Positions 11,501-19,144 of a stretch of DNA of 64,000 nucleotides are shown here, piece by piece. A program made the position numbers and the translations under genes. Position 1 is the stretch's first letter, and each line of letters begins with the position of its first letter. Under the pieces are notes generated by a model, which had not been told where the DNA came from, made no database searches, and worked only from the letters and a program-made list of their open reading frames with translations. Source of the stretch: Bacteroides xylanisolvens XB1A (GTDB taxonomy: Bacteria > Bacteroidota > Bacteroidia > Bacteroidales > Bacteroidaceae); assembly GCF_000210075.1 (NCBI RefSeq), contig NC_021017.1, forward strand, positions 2,692,519-2,756,518, written 5' to 3'.

Positions 11501-11732
11501 CAAGTACGTCTCCTTTCGATGCCTTCACAGTAAAATTACCGTCAAAATCAGTAATCGTACCGCTTCCCGTACCTTTCACGCGAACACTGACGCCAATCAT
11601 CGGTTCACCAGATACTGCATCCTTCACTTGTCCCTTCCAATAATCTTGTTGTGCCTGCACGTCCAGCGCACAAAACAAAAAGCAACAAAGACATAAGAAA
11701 GAAAAATAAAGTCTGTCTCTTTTCATAAACAT
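8538..11732 (-). CDS. SusC-like TonB-dependent outer-membrane transporter (PUL1, first pair)
   Basis: A 1064-residue canonical SusC. The signal peptide ends at DVQAQ; ATG 11732 and ATG 11726 are both possible starts. It has a carboxypeptidase-regulatory-like domain ([31 protein letters not shown]), the [13 protein letters not shown] motif, and a plug with [30 protein letters not shown] and [32 protein letters not shown]. The C-terminal barrel ends GFRLGL. Its stop overlaps the start of the downstream SusD gene (ATGA). The 134-bp gap to the upstream GH43 gene has no perfect -7 box, so it is probably co-transcribed with the enzymes. Confidence 0.95.
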   Translation of the reverse strand: [1064 protein letters not shown]

Positions 11733-11866
11733 TATTTTTAACTGTTAACAAATTCTTTATCTCAAGACACAAATTAAGCGGGAAAATCTTCAAATGAAAA
11801 GGAAGATTATCCTCAAAACCCGTACAAATGTGCAAAATAGATTTCTCTACTACATTTCTGAACAAA

Positions 11867-12856
11867 TCATTTCCACATTGGCTTTATGACGTGCTCTTTG
11901 TCTACGGTGATGTTGTATATGCCATCGTTTCCTTTCTTCAGGATGAGCGGAACAATACGTGTTTTACGAGGGGACACGGTGGAATCTGAACGATGAACGT
12001 GGTAAACATAGTAATATTTTCCATCCAGACCTTTAAATACATCTCCATGTCCTGATCCGTTTTCTCCTACGAGGCTGCGATGAATGATCGGACTGTTCGG
12101 ATGCTTTTTCCACGGACCGAAAGGGGAAGAAGCAGTGGCATAACCTACCGAATAGTCGATATTCATAAAATGATTGGCAGAATAGAAGAGGTAATATACC
12201 CCGTCCCACTTCATAACAGTCGGTCCTTCCATCACCGGTGCAGACTTATAGTTCGGAGTCTTTTCCCAAGACTCCGTACAGTCCATACATTGTTTCAATG
12301 TTTCCGGTTTGATACTTCCCTTCTTTATGTCAAACTCGGCTACCCAAAGATAATTGCCTTTATTAAAGCGGACATGATACAGGTAGTATTTTCCATCATC
12401 ATCCTTAAATAGGAAAGAGTCTATATTCTTAGCGGAAGCGTCTATCGGTTTGACTTCCTTCTGCCGGAAAGGTCCGAATACCGATTTTGAGGAAGCAATT
12501 ACTGTTTGCTCATTAGCAGTATAAGTGAAATAATAAGTTCTTTTATCCTTAAAGTATTGAGGTGCCCAGAAGCCTTTTTCACCATACGTTCGATCTCCTT
12601 TCCGCAGAATCAGTTGTAGAGAAGTGCCATCAGGCACCGTCCAATGCTCCAGATCGGTCGATTCGAGGATAGCAAAGCCCTGCGGTTCCTGATTGCGTGT
12701 GCCGGTGAGGTAATACTTGCCGTTTTCCACATAAATTGTAGGATCGGCATAAGTGATCTCCTTCTCATTAACCGAATCAGCCCGTACCCCAGTGACAGAC
12801 AAACCAATGATTCCTAATGCGAGAATAAGTCTTTTTGTCATTTTATATTTTTTCAT
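11867..12856 (-). CDS. Family GH43 glycoside hydrolase, secreted
   Basis: A 329-residue five-bladed beta-propeller enzyme of GH43, a family that mostly contains beta-xylosidases, alpha-L-arabinofuranosidases and galactosidases. The three expected acids are visible: Asp38 in YADPT (general base), Asp146 in IDSFLF (pKa modulator) and Glu210 in VMEGPTV (general acid). FWAPQ near residue 97 and LYHVRF near 159 are also typical. The signal peptide ends near VRADS; ATG 12841 (MTKRL) is an alternative start. There is no lipobox, so the enzyme is probably periplasmic. It sits between the GLUG-type lipoprotein and the first SusC gene of PUL1. The exact linkage specificity cannot be read from the sequence. 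Confidence 0.9.
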   Translation of the reverse strand: MKKYKMTKRLILALGIIGLSVTGVRADSVNEKEITYADPTIYVENGKYYLTGTRNQEPQGFAILESTDLEHWTVPDGTSLQLILRKGDRTYGEKGFWAPQYFKDKRTYYFTYTANEQTVIASSKSVFGPFRQKEVKPIDASAKNIDSFLFKDDDGKYYLYHVRFNKGNYLWVAEFDIKKGSIKPETLKQCMDCTESWEKTPNYKSAPVMEGPTVMKWDGVYYLFYSANHFMNIDYSVGYATASSPFGPWKKHPNSPIIHRSLVGENGSGHGDVFKGLDGKYYYVYHVHRSDSTVSPRKTRIVPLILKKGNDGIYNITVDKEHVIKPMWK

Positions 12857-12900
12857 ACCTATTTTATTCTATATCTGATCTTTATCTCATCTACAAAATT

Positions 12901-14526
12901 TCAATCTAACATCCAAACCAAACCGGGTTTCTCCCCTGCGAGATTCCATATTGCTTCATCCCAAGAAAGAGCCTTGGCAGCATCTATCGGGGTACTCATC
13001 GTAGAAAGACCATTGTAACGGTCGGCACCAAATGTTTGTGCTCCGTAATCGGGTATTTCTTCGTCTACGATAGCGGGCGTATTGGCAGAGAAACGACATT
13101 CCATATTTGGATTCGCATAGCAATTATTAGCCTCATTCTTGTTAAAGCGTCCGCAAATTCTTCCCGACTTAGGTGCACCGTTAGAGAATAATTTCTGGTT
13201 CCAAGCCACACAATGTGTTACGGTGATTCCTGTCGCCTTGTTAGCAAATCCCATAATACCGCCTACCTGATTTTGAGCGGAAATCTCGCAATCGGAATAA
13301 CAATAAGAGATCACAGCTGTCGGACTAGGATCTACAAATCCGGCAATACCACCCGCAGGATTCGCCACTTTCATCGGGAAAGCTTGTGCAAGACCTGAAG
13401 AATAACACTGCGTAACGATAGAATATAACATACGTCCAACAATGCCTCCTACACATGATTCAGTCACAATATCCCCAGTGGAAGAGCATTGAGAGATCGT
13501 TGCTCCGCCTCTCGTTTCCCCACAAATACCGCCGGCGCACCATACGGCAGTAATATCCGTTGCCGATGTACACTGATGAATTTTACTATCTGCACCATGA
13601 AGTCTTGCACAGATACCACCAGCCTGACCGTTATCCCAGGCAGCCGCTCCCGTTCCCGAAGTTAAAGAAATCGTACCGGATACCCGAACATTCTCCACAA
13701 TACCCGGAGAAGTAGCAGCTCCCACCTGTCCGGCAAGGATGCCTGCCATCTTTGTATTGGCTGTAATCTGCGCATTTTCAAAGTTTATATTGGAACACTT
13801 ACCAACCAACAATCCAAAGAATCCCTGATTAACAGAAGAGGAAGTATTTACTTTCAGATTACGAATCGTATGTCCGCCTCCATCCAATACAAGTTGTTTG
13901 GAAACCGAAGTCTCTATCGGTTGCCAGTCTACACCTTGCAAATCAATATCATTCTCTATCTTGGCATAGATCGTCTTACCATCTTTGAGTTTCTCTCCGA
14001 GAGTTATCAAGTCGTTCGTTGTCGCCACGGTATAAGGGTTGTCGATTTCTCCCTGTTTCTGTTGCAGGAAGAAAGTCATTGTACTTTTCTCTTGATTGAC
14101 TGCAAGATCGTCGGAAACCAGTTTCAAACCGAGAACGTATTTCTTTGATCCGTCAAGCGTACCTAAATCATGGAAGCGCAAATTTACCATACGCAGGACA
14201 TCGTCCCCCTTAAAATTAAAATTACTTCCATCCAGATCATAATATTCCACAGGTAAGAGGTGATATTCTTCACCAAACTCTTTGGCATCGACAACAGCCA
14301 ATTCCGCCTTTGCTTCTTTTTCGCAATGGCTTTTCTCCACCATAATGTTATATTGGTATTCCGGCTCATCCAGATATAAATCATATTTGCCTGTCTGATA
14401 AAGCGACAAGGTAATATTGGAATAGGTAACTTCAGCCTTTTCCGGCTGTGTCAGATCCATGACTTCACCACATGCTATCAACGAAAACGCCATTAATGAC
14501 GCTACAACAGGAATGTATCTTTTCAT
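12901..14526 (-). CDS. Lipoprotein with DUF1735-like N-terminus and GLUG-like repeats
   Basis: A 541-residue surface lipoprotein (lipobox SLIAC, Cys19). Residues about 30-155 look like the DUF1735 beta-sandwich of PUL lipoproteins. Residues about 165-470 form a repetitive right-handed beta-helix-like region with at least five GLUG-type units, each reading roughly AGGICG / VGGIVGR / AGGIAGF / VGGIMGF followed by a polar turn and a Cys-containing strand such as ISQCSSTGDI or VTQCYSSG. GLUG repeats are common in bacterial surface adhesins. No catalytic residues are apparent. The likely role is glycan binding or adhesion at the cell surface. It lies between the small lipoprotein gene (12-bp gap) and the GH43 gene. 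Confidence 0.82.
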   Translation of the reverse strand: MKRYIPVVASLMAFSLIACGEVMDLTQPEKAEVTYSNITLSLYQTGKYDLYLDEPEYQYNIMVEKSHCEKEAKAELAVVDAKEFGEEYHLLPVEYYDLDGSNFNFKGDDVLRMVNLRFHDLGTLDGSKKYVLGLKLVSDDLAVNQEKSTMTFFLQQKQGEIDNPYTVATTNDLITLGEKLKDGKTIYAKIENDIDLQGVDWQPIETSVSKQLVLDGGGHTIRNLKVNTSSSVNQGFFGLLVGKCSNINFENAQITANTKMAGILAGQVGAATSPGIVENVRVSGTISLTSGTGAAAWDNGQAGGICARLHGADSKIHQCTSATDITAVWCAGGICGETRGGATISQCSSTGDIVTESCVGGIVGRMLYSIVTQCYSSGLAQAFPMKVANPAGGIAGFVDPSPTAVISYCYSDCEISAQNQVGGIMGFANKATGITVTHCVAWNQKLFSNGAPKSGRICGRFNKNEANNCYANPNMECRFSANTPAIVDEEIPDYGAQTFGADRYNGLSTMSTPIDAAKALSWDEAIWNLAGEKPGLVWMLD

Positions 14527-14538
14527 AATATCTTTCTT

Positions 14539-14949
14539 TTAATTATTAAAAACAGGGATTACCATACCGACGTTATCTCCTGACAACCAAACTTTATCTC
14601 CATCTATACGAACTACTTCCATCTCCATCCCTTCTTTGAGGAAAGAAACTCCTTGGAATGAGAATTCAGCCTTTATCTTTTGACCGACAGCCGTGGGCTT
14701 CCCGTCAAACTTCACATGAATGTATTTGCTTTGATCCGAATTTTGCAGGCGATAAGTCAACCGTTTAGGATTAATTGCAGCCTGAAGTTGTTCCTGCTCT
14801 GTAAAAGTACAAATTCCATCCAAACTATAAAACCCAACTTCGGTATATCCTGTTATATTCTTCTTATCAACCCCGTTTTCGGCATATTCCGTCTCCGCAC
14901 AAGAGGTGAAAGCCAACAAACATACCAACACTACATATATTACTTTCAT
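14539..14949 (-). CDS. Small PUL1 lipoprotein, function unknown
   Basis: A 136-residue lipoprotein with signal and lipobox AFTSC followed by AETEYAENG, so probably surface exposed. The remainder is beta-rich (YTEVGFYSLDG, KYIHVKFDGKP, KIKAEFSFQGVSF) and ends GMVIPVFNN. No catalytic motif is visible and I do not recognise the family. It is packed between the GH-A-like hydrolase (21-bp gap) and the GLUG lipoprotein (12-bp gap) and must be part of the PUL1 operon. A glycan-binding accessory role is a guess from position only. Confidence 0.75.
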   Translation of the reverse strand: MKVIYVVLVCLLAFTSCAETEYAENGVDKKNITGYTEVGFYSLDGICTFTEQEQLQAAINPKRLTYRLQNSDQSKYIHVKFDGKPTAVGQKIKAEFSFQGVSFLKEGMEMEVVRIDGDKVWLSGDNVGMVIPVFNN

Positions 14950-14970
14950 AAGCGAATAAATTTAAGATAA

Positions 14971-16629
14971 TTACTTTCTAATAGTTGTCGACAATATTTC
15001 TACCGATCCATCCTTATAAGTCACTTCGGCGGTAAGTATTTGTCCGTTCAGGTTCTTATTCACTATATTGATTTCCTGTCCATCCAGCTTTACTTTATAA
15101 GATGAGACATCAGCCGGCAAATTTAATAGTTGTACTAACATATATTCATCCACTTGTTGATATTTCAACAAAGGAAACTTTCCTGTTACAGACTTGGTCT
15201 TAACATCATCCTTCCACAACACGGCATCATCCGATTTCAGCAATGCTACATGGTAGGCAGTTCCGGGAACAAGATTTTCAACCAATGTATAGTCATTCTC
15301 CGAATCAAGCGACCGACGTACTACCTCTGTTCCATTTTCATCTGTTACTGACAATATACCTGTTTTATCGGCTCCATTCCCCCAACGAATGAACAATTCC
15401 CGTTGCCCTCCGACAAGGCTGGAAACTGCCAATCCATCCCGGGCAGCGATGAAATCGGGATACAGCAATGGATTGGGATTGTAGAATCCGTCTGCATCCA
15501 GTCCTAAATAACGGGAAAAATAAATTCCTCCAAGTTCCCACATTTCAGTCTTCGCATCGTAAACAGCTCTCGCTCCACCGGGAACCACACTAAAACGTCC
15601 GGTAATGGCATACGTATCATATTTCTTGAACACCTCATAAAAAGTTTTATACCAATTCTTCGGATACCAGGAATAACTCTCAAAAAGGCTCTTGAACTCG
15701 GTTGCACTGACCGGTGTACCGGCATTAGCTTTTTCAGCTATCAGATTAAGGTATTCGTAAATTTTCATCCCGGCCGTATAACCATGCTTGGTTCCCCATT
15801 CTCCCAGTGCGTCGGCTACATGAGGATTTAAAGCACGTACCATAGAGAATTCCGTGCAAATCAGTTTCTTTGTTACACCATATTTATCGCGGATAATACG
15901 GAAATCATCTTCCGCCTGGTTGATTTTCAATGCGTGAACGTGTAAGTCGAGCCCTACAACATTAGGATTGTTATTAACCACAGAGACTACCGCAGGTACC
16001 GTTTCGCTCTTCGGCAATTCGGATACACGGTTCAATGCTCCGGCATAAATATCAAATGTCCATCCATTAGCCTGTTTCCAGGCAGTCAGCCGATTGGCAA
16101 ACTCATTCAGAAATGCCCGATAATCCTCACCGTCCGCATGACAGAGATCGGTATCCAATGCATTCTCCCATTCCGGTTCGTTACCCATGACAAGTATTTC
16201 AATATTCTTCGCCATATCATAGGTTTTCAGTAATACTTCAGTTGCCTGAAATATGTACTCCATCTCCTTAGTTCCTACTTTGGGAACCGTGTCGGTATAT
16301 AATTCAAAAGGTATTTTCAGGCTCAATATAAATTTCACACGGTCGCCCAAGGCTTTCTTGGCCTGAATAAATTTCAGTGTAGGAATATGTGTCCTGATGG
16401 CATTTTCTTTCACACCAACAATCTTCCCGTTTTCATTTTGAAGAAACAGATTGGGGATATTGACAAATCCTCTCACCCAAGTCACTTTCGACTGTTTCAA
16501 CATCTCTATTTCCGTAATCGGGTAATCTATATTTTCATTATAGTTCGCCCCCAAATCCTGCGCCTTTGTTCCCATCGAACATAAGAACAGCAATACAAAC
16601 ATTAAAAAAGCTTTCATTTTCATATACAT
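14971..16629 (-). CDS. Putative clan GH-A (TIM-barrel) glycoside hydrolase
   Basis: A 552-residue secreted protein; the start may be ATG 16629, 16623 or 16617, and the signal peptide ends GTKAQ. The first 330 residues read as a TIM barrel with the clan GH-A signature: Asn150-Glu151 in ILVMGNEPEWEN at the expected beta-4 position (acid/base) and Glu260 in LICTEFSMV at beta-7 (nucleophile), 109 residues apart. The last 150 residues look like one or two beta-sandwich domains. I cannot assign a GH family with confidence; the acids and spacing support a retaining beta-glycosidase. The gene follows the sulfatase gene and has a perfect -7 box just upstream. Confidence 0.72.
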   Translation of the reverse strand: MYMKMKAFLMFVLLFLCSMGTKAQDLGANYNENIDYPITEIEMLKQSKVTWVRGFVNIPNLFLQNENGKIVGVKENAIRTHIPTLKFIQAKKALGDRVKFILSLKIPFELYTDTVPKVGTKEMEYIFQATEVLLKTYDMAKNIEILVMGNEPEWENALDTDLCHADGEDYRAFLNEFANRLTAWKQANGWTFDIYAGALNRVSELPKSETVPAVVSVVNNNPNVVGLDLHVHALKINQAEDDFRIIRDKYGVTKKLICTEFSMVRALNPHVADALGEWGTKHGYTAGMKIYEYLNLIAEKANAGTPVSATEFKSLFESYSWYPKNWYKTFYEVFKKYDTYAITGRFSVVPGGARAVYDAKTEMWELGGIYFSRYLGLDADGFYNPNPLLYPDFIAARDGLAVSSLVGGQRELFIRWGNGADKTGILSVTDENGTEVVRRSLDSENDYTLVENLVPGTAYHVALLKSDDAVLWKDDVKTKSVTGKFPLLKYQQVDEYMLVQLLNLPADVSSYKVKLDGQEINIVNKNLNGQILTAEVTYKDGSVEILSTTIRK

Positions 16630-16662
16630 ACTTCAAGGTTAATTGTCCGACATCGAACAGAA

Positions 16663-16670
16663 CAAAGGTA
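16663..16670 (-). promoter_or_regulatory. Putative -7 box upstream of the GH-A-like gene
   Basis: On the minus strand TACCTTTG matches the Bacteroides -7 consensus TAnnTTTG, 33 bp upstream of ATG 16629. No TTTG lies 19-21 nt further upstream, as expected for a promoter that needs an activator. This could be the regulated start of the main PUL1 operon, with the sulfatase transcribed separately. Confidence 0.5.
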
Positions 16671-16742
16671 GAGAAATAAACTCCGGTAGAATAGAACGAT
16701 TGTTTTATCAACGGGATTTATGTTCAGAATAAACATTTGACC

Positions 16743-18269
16743 TTATTTTAATGGTTCTTCTTCTACTTCACTGCGATAATAACCGTCCACTTCAGCAAAG
16801 AAATTCTGCTTCAGGGAGTCCAGAAGTTCGGGCTGTTGTGCCGCCATATTCTGTTGTTGAGTCCGGTCGGCTTTTACATTAAATAATCCGTATTCACCCA
16901 GATTACCCAATTCATTTCCGGTCAGGTTTCGTTCGGAACCTTTATAAGGAGGCATCATAATCCAGTCGCCCGAACGATAAGCCATACGTCCTTGCGCTTC
17001 CAGCACTACATCCTTGCGGGCAGTCTGCTCTTTTCCGAAGAAAGCATCCAGATAGTTCCGACTATCCAAACCTTCCGGCAAATCGGCATGTATCATCGAA
17101 CCCAGAGAAGCGAGAATATCTACCTGACAAACCAGTGCATCGGATACGACCGGCTGAATCTTTCCTTTCCAATAAACAAACAGAGGAATATGCGTACCAC
17201 CGTCGAACAAACTATATTTACCTCCGCGCAGACCTCCTGCAGGAAGGTGATCGCCTGCCAGTTCGGGAGCACCGTCTTTGTAACCGTCATTCAGAACCGG
17301 CCCGTTATCGCTGGAGAAGATAATCAGTGTCTTTTCCAACAAGCCTTCTTTCTTCAAGTGGGCAAGCAGTTCGCCGACACACCAGTCTGCCTCAACGATG
17401 GCATCGCCACGAGGCCCCATCGTTGTTTTGCCCACAAATCGCTGGTGGGGAGCACGAGGGACGTGAGGTTCGTGTAAGCCATAATACAGGAAGAAAGGAG
17501 CACCTTTGTGTTCAGTAACAAAGTTCTTTACCTTATCTACAAAATAGTCGGCCATATCCTCGTCTTTCCAACGGGCTTTCTGTCCGCCTTTCATATATCC
17601 GATACGAGGAATTCCGTTTACTATAGAGTTATTATGTCCGTGTGCCCACTGCATTTTCAGCATCTCCGGATGAGAGATGGCAGTCGGTTCGCCCTCAAAA
17701 TTATGCTCGTAACTCACTTCGATAGGGTCGGCCGGGTCGAGTCCTACTACATCACCGTTTTCCACGTAAACCGTCGGGACACGGTCGTTGGTTGCCGCAA
17801 TCAGGCAAGAGTAGTCGAAACCGATTTCTTTGGCACCCGGTTTGACGGTTTCGTTCCAGTTGACATTGCCGTCTCCCATCCCCAAATGCCACTTTCCGAT
17901 AGCTCCGGTCACATACCCGCACTGCTGCATCATCTTCGGCAAGGTAAACTGATTTTCATTAATGATAAGAGGAGCATCTCCCGGCAGGATTTTTGCATCC
18001 TTATTTTTCCACGGATACATTCCGGTCATCAAAGCATAACGGCTGGGAGTGGAAGTTGCCGAAGTGGCATATCCGTTCGTGAAACAAACTCCGCCATGAG
18101 CCAGACTGTCGATATTCGGAGTATGAATCGTAGTAGAGCCATAAGCGCTGACATCACCAAATCCCAGATCATCGGCAAGAATCACAATCACATTCGGCTT
18201 TTCTTCTACTGGCTGTGAGGTACAACCTACTAAAGACAACGTAGGAACTAGATAGATTATCTTTTTCAT
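16743..18269 (-). CDS. Family S1 sulfatase (serine type), lipoprotein
   Basis: A 508-residue arylsulfatase-like enzyme that removes sulfate esters from glycans. The lipobox is LVGC, so it is probably membrane anchored. Metal ligands Asp33-Asp34 lie in ILADDLGFGD. The maturation motif is Ser73-Thr-Pro-Ser-Arg77 followed by YALMTG; Ser73 rather than Cys means a formylglycine made by an anaerobic radical-SAM maturase (anSME), which must be encoded elsewhere. GKWHLG (Lys126, His128) and SSDNGPV complete the active site. It is the first gene of PUL1 in transcription order. Its presence indicates that the PUL1 substrate is sulfated. Confidence 0.95.
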   Translation of the reverse strand: MKKIIYLVPTLSLVGCTSQPVEEKPNVIVILADDLGFGDVSAYGSTTIHTPNIDSLAHGGVCFTNGYATSATSTPSRYALMTGMYPWKNKDAKILPGDAPLIINENQFTLPKMMQQCGYVTGAIGKWHLGMGDGNVNWNETVKPGAKEIGFDYSCLIAATNDRVPTVYVENGDVVGLDPADPIEVSYEHNFEGEPTAISHPEMLKMQWAHGHNNSIVNGIPRIGYMKGGQKARWKDEDMADYFVDKVKNFVTEHKGAPFFLYYGLHEPHVPRAPHQRFVGKTTMGPRGDAIVEADWCVGELLAHLKKEGLLEKTLIIFSSDNGPVLNDGYKDGAPELAGDHLPAGGLRGGKYSLFDGGTHIPLFVYWKGKIQPVVSDALVCQVDILASLGSMIHADLPEGLDSRNYLDAFFGKEQTARKDVVLEAQGRMAYRSGDWIMMPPYKGSERNLTGNELGNLGEYGLFNVKADRTQQQNMAAQQPELLDSLKQNFFAEVDGYYRSEVEEEPLK

Positions 18270-18293
18270 AATATTATGTAGTTAATAACGATG

Positions 18294-18301
18294 CAAATTT
18301 A
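18294..18301 (-). promoter_or_regulatory. Putative -7 box of the sulfatase gene
   Basis: TAAATTTG on the minus strand matches TAnnTTTG and lies about 25 bp upstream of the sulfatase ATG. A TTTG further upstream is 26 nt away, too far for a normal -33 element. Confidence 0.45.
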
Positions 18302-19090
18302 GCCACCACTTATTTATTTATGTAGAACAAATGTTTAATAATGGGGAGAAATGTCCATCCTGCAACTATTCCAGAGAAATAAGGTATGAAAATGCGTGTG
18401 ATGAATTAACTCGAAATGATAGCATAGGCCTGTCAATGTTCTACTTTTAATATTCTACAGGAAAATAGCCAGTTAGAAAGTAGCAAACTAGAAAATAAAC
18501 TGTATAAATAAACGCATGAGCATACAAAAAACAGTCTAATATTGCATAAAGCCAAACAAGATATACATCTTTCTCTATTCAGGAACCGTTCATTGCCTTA
18601 AAACCAACGAAGTGTTCCTCGGTGTGCATCGACTTGTTCCTCACCGAGGAAGCTATCGTTCTCCGGTGAAGAAGATAAAAATGGACTATTAAGAAATATT
18701 TTCTCCCTAGTTTATCATAATATATTGGAAAGGAGAAAATAATAAAATGATTGGTTATTCAGGTATCTACTCTCCAAATAACAAAAAGAATCAAGAATCT
18801 ATCGCAATTCGATTAGTATATTCCCAAAACAGCGAGAATAGAGAATCACGTAATTACAAATGCATGGCATTTTCCGGCTTTTCTTTACCAAACTGCGATT
18901 TATGTCCTTCTCCGATGATTAAATATTCCTTTTTTAAGAATCATCGTTTTTTAAGGGAGGCTATATAGTTTGGAATAGAGGTTGTGCTTAACAATAAAAA
19001 CTGTAATAGTATACAGGAACAGCCCAATAAGATATTACCGGATTCTGACAAGATTAGGTAATGTCTTATTTTTATAATGATGAAAATTGT
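18302..19090. other. Long intergenic region carrying one palindromic repeat element
   Basis: About 790 bp between the divergent sulfatase and alpha/beta hydrolase genes. The only structured part is the CACCGAGG-type repeat at 18598-18651. A 73-codon frame at 18747-18968 has no supporting composition or motif and I do not call it. Confidence 0.5.
18598..18651. repeat. Intergenic palindromic repeat, CACCGAGG type
   Basis: The element starts TTAAAACCAACG (18598), then carries inverted arms TTCCTCGGTG (18615-18624) and CACCGAGGAA (18642-18651), the second being part of TTCCTCACCGAGGAA, which can fold on itself. The same lead-in and related palindromes recur near 28368, so this is a dispersed family rather than a unique site. 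Confidence 0.65.
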
Positions 19091-19098
19091 TACCTTTG
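19091..19098 (+). promoter_or_regulatory. Putative -7 box of the alpha/beta hydrolase gene
   Basis: TACCTTTG matches TAnnTTTG and lies 46 bp upstream of ATG 19145. The -33 region is only T-rich. The position supports starting the protein at 19145, because the upstream in-frame ATG at 19061 would lie before the promoter. Confidence 0.55.
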
Positions 19099-19144
19099 TA
19101 TATATCTTATATTTACAATTAAGATTAAACCTAATTTTTCGCTT

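Noticed and set aside
17508..18218. 236-codon plus-strand frame opposite the sulfatase
   Set aside because: Antisense to a fully conserved sulfatase; no start context or recognisable protein features.
18747..18968. 73-codon plus-strand frame in the sulfatase/hydrolase gap
   Set aside because: It has an AAGGAG upstream, but the product is low-complexity polar sequence with no signal, motif or operon context; the region otherwise looks intergenic.
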